From: Chromatiales bacterium (ex Bugula neritina AB1)
Lineage (GTDB): Bacteria > Pseudomonadota > Gammaproteobacteria > Granulosicoccales > Granulosicoccaceae
NCBI GenBank assembly: GCA_001730015.1
Contig: MDLA01000147.1
Location: forward strand, 1-64,000
Direction of reading: 5' to 3'
DNA: 64,000 nt
Part shown: positions 55,054 through 64,000 of the stretch, piece by piece
Layout of the letters: every line of letters begins with the position of its first letter
Position numbering within the stretch: position 1 is the stretch's first letter
The notes under the pieces: model-generated
What the model was told of the DNA's origin: nothing
Seen by the model: only the letters and a program-made list of their open reading frames with translations
Databases searched by the model: none
Made by a program: the position numbers and the translations under genes

Positions 55054-55872
55054 ATGCCTCAAACGATTAATACCAATGTACCCTCGTTAACAGCGCAACG
55101 TAACCTGAATTCAACTCAAGGCACTTTGCAAGTCGCTATGCAGCGATTGTCGTCCGGACTGCGGATCAACAGTGCCAGAGATGATGCCGCTGGATTAGCA
55201 ATAGCTGAACGCATGCATGGTCAGGTTCGTGGAATGAATGTGGCTGTTCGGAATGCAAATGATGCTATATCCATGGCTCAGGTTGCGGAAGGGGGATTGA
55301 ACGAAATAGGTAATATGCTTCAGAGGATGCGTGAGCTAGCGGTTCAATCGGCGAATGGTACCAACAGTACCGGCGATCGACTCAATCTTGATGCTGAATT
55401 TCAGGCACTAAACACAGATATAGGTCGAACCGCGGAAGTAACCAAATTTAATAATGTATCGGTTATCGGTGATGATGCCGCGACTTTCACCTTTCAGGTA
55501 GGAGCCAACAGCGGAGAAACCCTGGACGTGGGTACCACGGACATGGATAATGTTGCCCTTGGTATCGATACACTTGATATTACTGATAGTACAAATGCGA
55601 CGGCGGCTTTGACCGCTATGGATACGGCAATAGACCTGGTCACATCAGAGCGCGCAAAATTCGGTGCGGCTCAGAGCCAGTTTACCAGCGCGATAAACAA
55701 TCTACAGGTGGGAATGGAAAATCAGGCGGCAGCACGTGGTCGAATTGTTGACGCTGATTTTGCAGTTGAAACTGCCAATTTGACTAGAGCCCAGATTCTG
55801 CAACAGGCGGGCACGTCAATGGTCGCGCAGGCTAATTCCGGGCCACAAGGGGTGCTGAGCCTGCTCGGTTAA
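55054..55872 (+). CDS. Flagellin 3
   Basis: A 272-residue flagellin closely related to flagellin 2 (RLSSGLRINSARDDAAG, ILQQAGTSMVAQAN). The ATG at 55054 has GGAG seven bases upstream; a TTG two codons earlier was rejected. The three paralogues probably mix in one filament. Confidence 0.94.
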   Translation: MPQTINTNVPSLTAQRNLNSTQGTLQVAMQRLSSGLRINSARDDAAGLAIAERMHGQVRGMNVAVRNANDAISMAQVAEGGLNEIGNMLQRMRELAVQSANGTNSTGDRLNLDAEFQALNTDIGRTAEVTKFNNVSVIGDDAATFTFQVGANSGETLDVGTTDMDNVALGIDTLDITDSTNATAALTAMDTAIDLVTSERAKFGAAQSQFTSAINNLQVGMENQAAARGRIVDADFAVETANLTRAQILQQAGTSMVAQANSGPQGVLSLLG

Positions 55873-56773
55873 ATTGCAATCAGTTGGTAATTCATTTGTT
55901 CTTATTGATTTAACGGGATGGTGGGTAGAGTACAGGAAATCCATGTTATAGTTCTTACTCCTGCAGCATCTGATTTAGTCGATAGCTAGTTTAAGAAAGC
56001 AACGTTTGGGTTAGAACTGTGATCCTGTCGGAGGCCCACCGTCCCGTGTAATAGTTAGTTGAAGATAATGGATAATGTTCTGTAAGAAGTTCCTTTCATT
56101 CGACCTAAATGCCCCTTGAGCCAGGGTGGCCCTGACGACCGGGCTCCGGGCTGGTGATTCGATTTATCAGACGTAGCGCGTAATTCCAATTTCTCCCTTG
56201 AATATAGAGATGAATATAAAATCTCATTTTAATGAGAGGTAGCGGTCCCCCACAGCTACCTAGCTCATATTCCAATTATTGTAGATACCCTATTAGCTGT
56301 AGGAACTGTGAATATGAATAGAGTCCGGATGCTGCAACGCGCTGATCCGGATCCGTAGATGGTCTCTCTAATCGACAAGATTCCACAGGATGTATCGAAC
56401 GTGTCCGGCATGTGCCTGGCTTTATAACCTCCACGCAAAAAGGGATCCACAATTATTGTTAAGCAGTATCGAATCGCTCTTTAATTTGTAGCTTTCCGAG
56501 CCCCGAACTTATTATCTATCCCCATGTGAATTGTCAGTGTTCAGGCGTCAGGCTGAACAAGCTCTGTGCTGGTCCGTGACCAGTGTAAACAACCTTAAGT
56601 GATACAAAATATTGTTTACGAATTTCTTCATTGATGGCCTCAAGAGATTGAGTTGAGGAGAAATTAAAGACAACGATGAATCTTCCGAAGAATATAAGAA
56701 TGGAGACAAAATGTGACCTGTCTGGCGTTCGTCGCGGGCGGTTGTCACATTTCTAACGAACTAGGGACTGATT
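55873..56773. other. Long untranslated stretch between flagellin 3 and fliD
   Basis: About 900 bases with no credible gene. In related clusters a small flaG gene lies in this position, and none is seen here. The only structure is an inverted repeat AAATGTGAC (56709-56717) / GTCACATTT (56744-56752), 22 bases before the fliD start. Sigma-54 and sigma-28 patterns were looked for near fliD and not found. Confidence 0.45.
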
Positions 56774-58057
56774 ATGATCACTGCTGCTGGTGCTGGCTCA
56801 GGGTTAAATATTGAGTCAATAATTTCTCAGTTGATGACTCTGGAAGAGCAGCCAATAAATGCGCTGCGCCGAGATATCTCAGAACTGAGCTCTGAACTCA
56901 GTGATGTTGGGCGGCTTAAAAGTGCTGTCAGTGATTTGGCGGATGTGGCAGAGAAGCTGGGTGATGAATCTAAATTCGGTGCCTGGGAGTCAACGAGCAA
57001 TGATGAAGATGTACTGGTAGTTTCTTCTGCGGAAGGTAAAACCTCTGAAAATCATCAGATTGAAGTGTCTGAACTCGCTGTAGCGCACCGTATGGTGTCG
57101 AATCCCTATGAGTCCGTGTTAACTGAACTGCCGGTTGGGGATTACACGTTTGGATCTGGAGAAGAAAGCTTCACTGTGACACTTACTTCCGGACTTAACA
57201 CCGTATCGGATTTGCGCAGTGCCATTAATGATTCGGTCGATAATACAACGGTACAAGCCAGTATTCTGAATGTGGATGATGGTAGTCGCCTTGTATTAAG
57301 TGCGGTAAACACCGGCACTGAGAATGTGATTACGGCACCACCCGAATTCACAGAATTGACGGCAGCGACTGATGCTGTTCTGGAAATAGATGGTCTGGCG
57401 GTCACTAGTTCGTCAAACATGCTGACAGAGGCAATTCCCGGACTCACTATCGATATCAAGGCTGTTGGATCAGCTGATATTGTATCAAACCAGAACATGG
57501 ATGATATTCGGGATCTGCTTAAAGAGTTTACCTCCAGTTACAATGATATGCGCTCCACGATGGACAACCTGGCGGAGGGTTCATTGCAGGGGGACAGTAT
57601 TATTCGCCGAATTGATTCAGCCGTGAGGACTGATTTTTTCACTCCTGTAGATGTGGGAGATAGTAGTGAATACAGCATGTTCGAATTTGGTTTCACCTTT
57701 GATAAGGCTGGCGTACTCAGTATAGATGAAACGACAATGAACGAGAGTTTCGCTGAAAATCTAACGCGTGCTGTGAATGTGTTTACTAACGAAGAGAGTG
57801 GCTTTGCAAGCCGTATGGTATCGACACTCGAAGAGTTTACCGATATAGATGGCTTCTTTGACATACGTGAAGAAGCGATCGCCGCCAGAGACAAAGCGCT
57901 TGATGACCAGGTGCTTCGACTGGAAGACCGCCTGGAGCTTACGGAAGCTCGTTACCGTCGACAATTTGGAGCTATGGATGCCTTGGTTTCGCAGTTGCAA
58001 TCAAATGGCAGTTACCTTTTGCAGTCGTTGTCTTCGGCGAATTCTGGTAACAATTAG
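56774..58057 (+). CDS. fliD: Flagellar filament cap protein FliD (HAP2)
   Basis: A 427-residue cap. The start ITAAGAGSGLNIESIISQLM is the FliD N-terminal motif and the C-terminal half ends in a coiled coil with RRQFGAMDALVSQLQSNGSY. Shorter than in enteric bacteria, with a compact variable middle. Confidence 0.94.
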   Translation: MITAAGAGSGLNIESIISQLMTLEEQPINALRRDISELSSELSDVGRLKSAVSDLADVAEKLGDESKFGAWESTSNDEDVLVVSSAEGKTSENHQIEVSELAVAHRMVSNPYESVLTELPVGDYTFGSGEESFTVTLTSGLNTVSDLRSAINDSVDNTTVQASILNVDDGSRLVLSAVNTGTENVITAPPEFTELTAATDAVLEIDGLAVTSSSNMLTEAIPGLTIDIKAVGSADIVSNQNMDDIRDLLKEFTSSYNDMRSTMDNLAEGSLQGDSIIRRIDSAVRTDFFTPVDVGDSSEYSMFEFGFTFDKAGVLSIDETTMNESFAENLTRAVNVFTNEESGFASRMVSTLEEFTDIDGFFDIREEAIAARDKALDDQVLRLEDRLELTEARYRRQFGAMDALVSQLQSNGSYLLQSLSSANSGNN

Positions 58058-58099
58058 TCAATCCTCAACAGTAAATTTAACGATTAGAGAGTTAACACT

Positions 58100-58498
58100 A
58101 TGGCACTTGGGTATGCTGATTCTTCAGTTAGCGCATACAGGGAAGTCGGGCGTAGATCAGAAATTGCCGGTGCATCACCGCATCGACTAGTACAGATGCT
58201 GTTTGATGGCGCGCTAGGTAATCTCGAGAAAGCACGACTTGCAATGGAAGAGAACGATATTGAAGCTCGCGGGAGAGCAATAAATCTAGCGGTTGATATT
58301 CTGGTGGAATTGCGAGTTTCACTCAATCATGAAAAAGGTGGTGAGATATCGACAAATCTTGATTTGTTGTATCAGCATATGCAGGGCAGGCTGATGGAGA
58401 TACACCGTCATGGCGGCCCGGAAAAGCTTAGAGAAGTTGTTGCTCTGCTTGCGGGTCTAAGTGAGTCGTGGGCTGCGATTAAGGACCAGGTAAAATGA
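58100..58498 (+). CDS. fliS: Flagellin export chaperone FliS
   Basis: A 132-residue chaperone: start SSVSAYREVGRRSEIAGASPHRLVQMLFDG and helix LSESWAAI match FliS. It keeps flagellin unfolded until export. Overlaps fliT by four bases. Confidence 0.94.
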   Translation: MALGYADSSVSAYREVGRRSEIAGASPHRLVQMLFDGALGNLEKARLAMEENDIEARGRAINLAVDILVELRVSLNHEKGGEISTNLDLLYQHMQGRLMEIHRHGGPEKLREVVALLAGLSESWAAIKDQVK

Positions 58499-58812
58499 TG
58501 ACTGATCAGTTAATGAGCACCCTGGTTGAATTCACGGTAAAGATGGAAGTTTCCGCTGAATCCGGAGACTGGGATCAGGTAAAGGTGCTGGACAATAAGC
58601 GTCAACTGGTACTGGATCATGCGATCGAGAATAATATTGTTGAAGCAGATATCGAAAGTATGAATCGCATAGAGGCCATGCAGAGCAGAATACTCGATCT
58701 GGCAAAAACAGAGCGCCAGAATGTGACGCGGGCTTACGAAGAAGGCCTTGAGCGTTTACACAATTGTCAGTCTTATCTTGATACTGATCGTCAGAGTGCG
58801 TTGAAAGAATAA
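58495..58812 (+). CDS. fliT: Flagellar export chaperone FliT-like
   Basis: A 105-residue helical protein, the size and position of FliT, the FliD chaperone. Sequence of this family is poorly conserved, so the call rests mainly on context. ATG overlaps the fliS stop. Confidence 0.75.
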   Translation: MMTDQLMSTLVEFTVKMEVSAESGDWDQVKVLDNKRQLVLDHAIENNIVEADIESMNRIEAMQSRILDLAKTERQNVTRAYEEGLERLHNCQSYLDTDRQSALKE

Positions 58813-58844
58813 GCCGCTAAGCAGCGGACGGAGAGCGGATAGTA

Positions 58845-59606
58845 ATGGATATAGCAACGGTTGCCGGTGTTCTTGGAGCATTCGGGGTAATTGCTGGCGC
58901 GATTTTGCTGGGGGGGAGTGCGGGTACTTTTGTAAATGTACCGAGTCTCGTCGTAGTAATTGGAGGTACATTTGCTGTGACTCTTGCGCAAATTCCGCTC
59001 GCACAGTTTCTAGGATCATTTAAGGTGGGTATTGGAGCGTTTTTCTATAAAACGTCCGAGCCTGTTAAGGTTATTGAAGAGGCCATTGAACTTGCCAATG
59101 TTGCTCGTAAAGAAGGAATTCTTGCGCTGGAAGGAAAGGAGATTGAGGATAAATTCCTTAAAGACGGAATACAATTTTGTATAGATGGTCATCCGGCTGA
59201 AATTGTCAATAAAATGCTGGCAAGGGATATAAATCTCGGTCTTGAACGTCAACTGGTCAGTATCAAGATGTTCAAGTCCGTAGCAACCGCCGCACCAGCG
59301 ATGGGAATGATCGGAACATTGATCGGGCTGGTGCAAATGCTTGCGAATATGTCAGATCCTAAATCAATTGGTCCGGCAATGGCGGTTGCACTGTTAACAA
59401 CGCTGTATGGAGCAATAATCGCCAATGCGATTGCTGTTCCTATTGCTGAAAAACTAAAAGCCATCAGTATTACCGACCGCATCAATAAATTAATAATACT
59501 GGAATCGATCACAGGTATTCAGGAGGGTACTAACCCGGCAATTCTCAAACAGTTGCTGACGACCTTTATTCCAGAGAATTTGCGCGAATCTCTTAATAAA
59601 AACTAA
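58845..59606 (+). CDS. pomA: Flagellar stator protein PomA/MotA
   Basis: A 253-residue stator subunit with four transmembrane helices (first about 4-22) and the conserved SVATAAPAMGMIGTLIGLVQML and GPAMAVALLTTLYG segments. Length and sequence are closer to Vibrio PomA than to enteric MotA, suggesting sodium drive. Followed by pomB after 30 bases. Confidence 0.92.
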   Translation: MDIATVAGVLGAFGVIAGAILLGGSAGTFVNVPSLVVVIGGTFAVTLAQIPLAQFLGSFKVGIGAFFYKTSEPVKVIEEAIELANVARKEGILALEGKEIEDKFLKDGIQFCIDGHPAEIVNKMLARDINLGLERQLVSIKMFKSVATAAPAMGMIGTLIGLVQMLANMSDPKSIGPAMAVALLTTLYGAIIANAIAVPIAEKLKAISITDRINKLIILESITGIQEGTNPAILKQLLTTFIPENLRESLNKN

Positions 59607-59636
59607 CGCAAACCAACACCTGGATGAGTAACGGAT

Positions 59637-60542
59637 ATGGCTGATGATGATCCTCCCGAGGAGGAAGTAGAAGAGGGGGAGGCATGGCTTGCGACCTTTG
59701 CGGATCTTATGTCTCTGCTGATGTGTTTTTTCGTATTGCTGTTGTCTTTCTCCGAGATGGATCTGGAAAAATACCGGCAGATCGCCGGATCACTAAGGCT
59801 GGCCTTCGGGGTACAGCGTGAGGTGGAAGCACCTGATCCGCCGCAAGGTGTCAGTGTTATTGCGAACGAGTACAGCCCGGGGAAACCAGAGCCGACTGCG
59901 CTTAAAATATTGAAAGAAAACGGTAACGAGCAGGCACGTGAAAGGATGAAGCTCGTGCAGGCCGTAGAAGTCGAGATTGAGTCCAAATTAGAAGAATTGA
60001 AGCGGACTCTCGGTGAGGAAATCGAAGAAGGGCGTGTAGCTGTGGTGCGTATTGACGATGAAATTGTTGTACGTATCAGCGAGAAAGACTCGTTTGCCTC
60101 GGGGAGTGCGGAATTACGTGCTAGCTTCTATCCCACGCTTGATACTATTGCCCAGGCCGTTGCAGATACCAGTGGTCGGTTGATTGTCGCAGGGCACACG
60201 GATGATGTACCAATATCGACGTTGATCTATCCGTCAAATTGGGTATTGTCTTCTGCACGAGCGGCGAATGTCGTTCATTATTTTTCTATAGGTGAGATGT
60301 TTGAACCAGATAAAATAGAAATAAGGGCGTATGCCGATACGCGCCCGTTGAATGATAATGAAACGTCGGAAAACCGTGCGAACAATCGGCGCGTCGAGGT
60401 TATTGTAAGTCACTCGGACTACCTCAAGGGGCTGCGTAGTGAAGATCTGGTCGATCCGATGATTGGGCCGTTACCCGCGGCTGCACTTGATAGCAACGAT
60501 GATGATTTTTCTCTGAAACCGGTGCAGACACCTTCCGAATAA
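59637..60542 (+). CDS. pomB: Flagellar stator protein PomB/MotB
   Basis: A 301-residue protein: ion-binding D23 (TFADLMSLLMCFF) in the single N-terminal helix, and a C-terminal OmpA-like peptidoglycan-binding domain (about 150-265, VAGHTDDVPIST, ENRANNRRVEVIV). The N-terminal FADLMSLLMCFFVLLLSFSE is nearly that of Vibrio PomB, supporting sodium use. Coupled operon with pomA. Confidence 0.93.
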   Translation: MADDDPPEEEVEEGEAWLATFADLMSLLMCFFVLLLSFSEMDLEKYRQIAGSLRLAFGVQREVEAPDPPQGVSVIANEYSPGKPEPTALKILKENGNEQARERMKLVQAVEVEIESKLEELKRTLGEEIEEGRVAVVRIDDEIVVRISEKDSFASGSAELRASFYPTLDTIAQAVADTSGRLIVAGHTDDVPISTLIYPSNWVLSSARAANVVHYFSIGEMFEPDKIEIRAYADTRPLNDNETSENRANNRRVEVIVSHSDYLKGLRSEDLVDPMIGPLPAAALDSNDDDFSLKPVQTPSE

Positions 60543-60572
60543 CAATTCGTTGTATACAAGGATGAATTCATC

Positions 60573-61151
60573 ATGAAAGAGAATCGCCGCAGTTACGTTC
60601 GCATCCAGGCGGAGATTGGTTTAATCTGGAGGCTGCTGGATGATACAGAAGTAGAGAATATAAACTCAACGTTCCAGTTCCGGAGCCGGACTATCGGGCT
60701 TGTATCGGAGATGAGCCATCGCAGTGATGAGCTCGTACCTGCAATGCGGAACATCAGTGGTGAATATCCTGAAATAGCGTCATGGATAAAGTTTCTACAC
60801 AGCGCCGTAGAGACCCTGGCGGAACAGATATCGCAGACGCAGGACAATAAAACAAAAACAATACCGCAGCAGGTTATTATATCAGCTGCAGGTATTGAGT
60901 TTCAATGTTCGGAGAAGTTTGCGCCAGGCCAGCGGTTAGAGTTGATTATTGAACTGCTGCCTTCAAAATCCCGAATCATGGTGGTTGGAGAGGTGGTGCG
61001 AGAGACAGATAATTCAGATTGTTCGGCGGGAGATCTGGCGCTTGCCTTTACACATATCAGGGATGCAGACCAGGAGTTGCTGATTCGGCATATACATCGC
61101 GCCCAATTGGAAGAACTGCAGCGAGCCAGGGTTGAGCGTAAAGTTGCCTGA
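60573..61151 (+). CDS. PilZ-like protein downstream of pomAB
   Basis: A 192-residue protein that starts with the PilZ RxxxR motif (NRRSYVRIQAE, with R5/R6 and R10). The second c-di-GMP motif, normally D/NxSxxG, reads IISAAG (about 106-111) and lacks the acidic/amide residue. The helical middle is unusual for a minimal PilZ domain. Likely modulates motor function in response to c-di-GMP, although nucleotide binding is uncertain. Confidence 0.75.
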   Translation: MKENRRSYVRIQAEIGLIWRLLDDTEVENINSTFQFRSRTIGLVSEMSHRSDELVPAMRNISGEYPEIASWIKFLHSAVETLAEQISQTQDNKTKTIPQQVIISAAGIEFQCSEKFAPGQRLELIIELLPSKSRIMVVGEVVRETDNSDCSAGDLALAFTHIRDADQELLIRHIHRAQLEELQRARVERKVA

Positions 61152-61155
61152 TTTA

Positions 61156-61184
61156 AATGGGGTGCATCTGCGTGTGCCCCCATT
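61156..61184 (+). terminator. Possible terminator after the pomAB-PilZ operon
   Basis: A stem-loop (AATGGGG ... CCCCATT with a further G-C pair) just past the PilZ-like stop. There is no following T-run, so it may be a weak or Rho-assisted stop. The rest of the gap to 61407 holds nothing recognisable. Confidence 0.4.
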
Positions 61185-61407
61185 GCCTTAGTTATCCGAA
61201 GCTTTACTCTATGGTGTTGCATGAAATTCCGGCCCGGAGCCGCTATGCTACTTCTATCGCAGCGTTTAAGGTGCTGCACTGATTTTTGCTGAATATCACT
61301 TAGAATGACTGGGCTTAATCCAGTAACAACTCCATCAGTGCGTTTTATGCGAATCTATAAGGATCTGGATTCGAAATAATACTCAACACCAGGATATAAA
61401 AACCGGG

Positions 61408-62205
61408 TTACTTCTGCCAATAGGTGCCAACGCCATCTATTTCCATCATCGGGCGAGTGATCGATCGATTAGCTCGAAAATCATCTGTCGCTTTTTTGCA
61501 TCCCGGGACAGCGTGGTAATCGTCGATAATGACGTAGCCACCGATTGAGACTTTGTCGTAGAGTGATTCCAGAACGTTTATTGTTGACATATACATATCG
61601 CCGTCAACGCGCAGAACAGATAGCTTTCGGATTGGTGCTTTATGTAGTGTATCTTCAAACCAGCCTTTGAGGAATACAACGTCTTCGTCGAGTAGATCGT
61701 AGACCTCAAAGTTACCTTTAACCTCTTCTTCAGAGATGGCAAGGGCATCGTATTGATGATGGATGTCGCCAGTATCCGCCGGGTAGCGAACCTCATCCGG
61801 TACAGGTAAGCCCTCGAACGAATCAGCGACCCACACTTTTTTACCGGAAACCCCGTGTGCATTGAGTATACCTTTCATCAGGATAGTTGCACCGCCTCGC
61901 CAGACGCCGGCTTCAAGCAAATCTCCCTCAATGCCATTTTCAATAGTATCTTCAATACAGGCGTGGAGATTATTGAGCCGTTTGGTGCCGATCATTGTGT
62001 GTGCCACAGAGGGCCAGTCTCTGCCGTATTCTCTTAGTTGTGTATTGTATTGGCCGCCGGACCATTTATCCTGCGGTGTATCGCAGTAGATCGTATTGGC
62101 CAGGCAGCGTTTGAGTAAATCCACATAAAGCTGTGATGATTCCATTATTCTATTATCCGTCTCGATTGTGGATGCAGTGGCATTCCGTATTGTATTTGTG
62201 GACAA
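61408..62205 (-). CDS. TylF/MycF-type sugar O-methyltransferase
   Basis: A 265-residue AdoMet-dependent enzyme. LLEAGVWRGGATILM is the nucleotide-binding motif; VWVADSFEGLP and DGDMYMSTINVLE..IIDDY carry the metal site of TylF enzymes, which methylate deoxysugars. It lies one base downstream of the fusion gene, so they are cotranscribed. Confidence 0.88.
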   Translation of the reverse strand: MSTNTIRNATASTIETDNRIMESSQLYVDLLKRCLANTIYCDTPQDKWSGGQYNTQLREYGRDWPSVAHTMIGTKRLNNLHACIEDTIENGIEGDLLEAGVWRGGATILMKGILNAHGVSGKKVWVADSFEGLPVPDEVRYPADTGDIHHQYDALAISEEEVKGNFEVYDLLDEDVVFLKGWFEDTLHKAPIRKLSVLRVDGDMYMSTINVLESLYDKVSIGGYVIIDDYHAVPGCKKATDDFRANRSITRPMMEIDGVGTYWQK

Positions 62206-62206
62206 T

Positions 62207-63889
62207 TTAACTTCCAGCCATTCTTTGCTTTGTGAACAATTTTTCGGCGTCTGTGAGGGAGCGTTTGGTCAGTACCACCTGCATGTTGTCAATAGCCCGG
62301 GGGAGGGTTAGCAGGTCTTCCTGACTTGTTCCGGCTTTTTGTTTTTCTTCGCCTATATGACTCAGTCCGTAGACTAGTTGTGTTAAATCAAAACGGCTGT
62401 TCTGCCAGCTCAGGTACCAATACCAATCCGTGTAATAAAGCCAGCTGCGCTCATTAAATGCCCTGACATGAGTTGGATCCTGCCAGGCACCGTAAGATAG
62501 ATCGTAGGGGACATTGATTTTAAATTGCCCACCGTTTCTGAGCAGCGACAGACAGTTTGTCATTGCAGTTACCAGGTCCGGTATATGTTCCAGTACGTCG
62601 TTCGCAATAATCTCGTCGAACTGATTTTCACTTAATGTAATATTGCCGAAGCGGCTTGTGCTCAGGGTAGAGCCAATGAGATTTTTGTTACTCAGGTCAG
62701 CAATTGCATCCGGGTTGCAATGATCTGAAATATCAATGTTGAGTGCATTTTTAATGAAATCTTTGCCGCTGCCTATATTGATAATCGCTGGAACGGGAAT
62801 ATTAGTCGGTTCGTTGGAACTAATCGGAATAGGCTTCGCAGCAGGAAGTGTCGATGTAGAGTCGGGCGCAGCGGTTTCAACTGTCTTTTCGGGGAGGATA
62901 CTGCCGTCGTTTGCGGCGAGTGTGCTATTTCCCGGGTGCATAATTGCGTGGCTGAGGTAATCACAGACGTTGCGGGACTTGATGTAGTCAAAACCATTTT
63001 GTTCAAGCGCTTTCCTATCATTTACTGAACGGATTAAATCGCAACATTTTTCCACAATCTCGTCGTATTTTACTAATGCGACAGCGGTGTTTATGCCATG
63101 GTCTAATTCTGTTTTGTCGGTGTATTCTGCTACCACAGCTTTGGCATTTGCGAGTAGATAGGAGACTCGAACCTGCTCAAAGACATTGCTATCGTAGTAA
63201 TGAAGGTTCAGAACGATCTTTGATCGTGATATATATTCGTCACGTTCCGATCCGTAAACGTCGAATAGAGTTTTAACGGCAAGGCCTGAATCTATTAGTG
63301 CATCGATAATTTTCTTGCGCCTCTCGTTGAGAGATCCATAAAACAAGACATCAATATCCTGCGTTTTGGCTTTGGGTATTCTTGTCAGTGTTGGTGAATA
63401 CCCTACTGGAACGTGGCTCACCTTGGCAGATATTCCACGCTGGGCCAGTGCAGCAATGTTTGCCTGGCTATAGTCCCAGATATCGAATTTATTATAGAGC
63501 TCGAGAAGCTCTGGTGTCATCCAGGTGGAGTTGTCGGTGATTTGCTCAAAATTGTAGATAATGCTGGATTCCGGAATTAGGGGGATATCCTCCGGACTAA
63601 GCAGGTGAGCCCCCAGTATGATATTCACTCCGTCATCGATTAGTATGTTCTCTTCCGTGCGGGTTATGAAACCGAGCTCTTCAAAAGAATAGTGCAGTGT
63701 TTCAGCGATTTCCTGAAACGCGCTGGAGTGGCTATAGCCAGCCGGGCGGATAATGCTGATATTAACATTGACGCCGTTGTTCTCTGCGGAAACTTCTGTG
63801 TCAGGTGTATTCTGAGTTTCGGGAGGAAGTGCGGTGTCGGCAGGCTCTGTGTTCGTCGGTCGCGAAACGGCCTCTGTAATATCCATCAT
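62207..63889 (-). CDS. Glycosyltransferase-methyltransferase fusion
   Basis: About 560 residues from the ATG preceded by GGAG at nine bases (a GTG at 63949 is possible). Residues about 40-320 look like a family of glycosyltransferases with DIDVLFYGSLNERRKKI and LHYYDSNVFEQVRVSYLLANAKAVV. After a Ser/Thr/Pro-rich linker (about 320-365), residues 368-560 are a class I methyltransferase (INIGSGKDF, FDEIIANDVLEHIP). A two-step sugar addition and methylation is inferred. Probable partner of the downstream TylF gene and a candidate for flagellar glycan synthesis. Confidence 0.8.
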   Translation of the reverse strand: MMDITEAVSRPTNTEPADTALPPETQNTPDTEVSAENNGVNVNISIIRPAGYSHSSAFQEIAETLHYSFEELGFITRTEENILIDDGVNIILGAHLLSPEDIPLIPESSIIYNFEQITDNSTWMTPELLELYNKFDIWDYSQANIAALAQRGISAKVSHVPVGYSPTLTRIPKAKTQDIDVLFYGSLNERRKKIIDALIDSGLAVKTLFDVYGSERDEYISRSKIVLNLHYYDSNVFEQVRVSYLLANAKAVVAEYTDKTELDHGINTAVALVKYDEIVEKCCDLIRSVNDRKALEQNGFDYIKSRNVCDYLSHAIMHPGNSTLAANDGSILPEKTVETAAPDSTSTLPAAKPIPISSNEPTNIPVPAIINIGSGKDFIKNALNIDISDHCNPDAIADLSNKNLIGSTLSTSRFGNITLSENQFDEIIANDVLEHIPDLVTAMTNCLSLLRNGGQFKINVPYDLSYGAWQDPTHVRAFNERSWLYYTDWYWYLSWQNSRFDLTQLVYGLSHIGEEKQKAGTSQEDLLTLPRAIDNMQVVLTKRSLTDAEKLFTKQRMAGS

Positions 63890-64000
63890 ACAATCAATCT
63901 CCATTTGAATTCTGTTGGCAGCGAGTTGCAAGAAACTTGCGCTTTGCACTTGAGCTGCAGCCTGCTACGAAATCCATTCGTATCTGTATCAGTCATAAAG

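Noticed and set aside
56265..56450. A 61-codon minus-strand frame in the flagellin 3-fliD gap
   Set aside because: No start signal, no conserved motif and likely chance.

Overview
The window reads as the chromosome of a motile gammaproteobacterium, probably marine or aquatic. The evidence is a flagellar system with FlhF, sigma-54-type and sigma-28-type promoters, short flagellins lacking the variable outer domains, and a stator pair most like the sodium-driven PomA/PomB of polar flagella. No rRNA, tRNA or CRISPR array was recognised. The species cannot be named from this sequence.

Left fifth (about 1-20170): an accessory region. It opens with five 23-bp palindromic repeats of the kind found at the ends of IS21-family elements, followed by small orphan genes, a two-gene unit encoding an AlkB-type membrane di-iron oxygenase and an unrecognised partner, a membrane-anchored hypothetical, and a very short tyrosine recombinase. 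A complete IS66-family element (4951-7463) follows, with matching ends and an exact 8-bp target duplication. Next comes a compact defence operon on the + strand: hsdM, a Schlafen/AlbA_2 ATPase-like gene, a chimeric gene remnant, hsdS, hsdR, a YgjP-type metalloprotease, a HipA-like kinase and a HIRAN-domain protein. Most junctions from hsdS onward are stop/start overlaps. The region closes with a frameshifted phage-type integrase (about 19532-20166).

Right four fifths (about 21061-61151): one nearly continuous 40-kb flagellar cluster in two divergent halves. On the - strand, read from 40261 leftwards, lie flgA-flgN, a CBS-CBS-GGDEF diguanylate cyclase, fliEFGHIJ, fliK, fliLMNOPQR, flhB, flhA, flhF and a DUF2802 gene. 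On the + strand lie flgBCDEFGHIJ, flgKL, three flagellin genes, fliD, fliS, fliT, pomA, pomB and a PilZ-like gene. A minus-strand glycosyltransferase-TPR gene sits between flagellins 1 and 2. Two minus-strand sugar-modification genes (a TylF-type O-methyltransferase and a glycosyltransferase/methyltransferase fusion) follow at the right edge, which suggests flagellin or surface glycosylation.

The cluster encodes the whole hook-basal body, export gate, filament and motor, plus c-di-GMP input (GGDEF) and a likely c-di-GMP-linked output (PilZ-like). It lacks flhG/fleN, fliA, flgM, fleQ-type regulators and all che genes. FliM has no visible CheY-binding N-terminal motif and FlhF has lost several GTPase signature residues. 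The most interesting candidate for an undescribed system is the kinase/HIRAN pair coupled to the type I restriction-modification operon: the HIRAN protein appears to carry a HipA N-terminal-subdomain-like region, giving a split-HipA layout.
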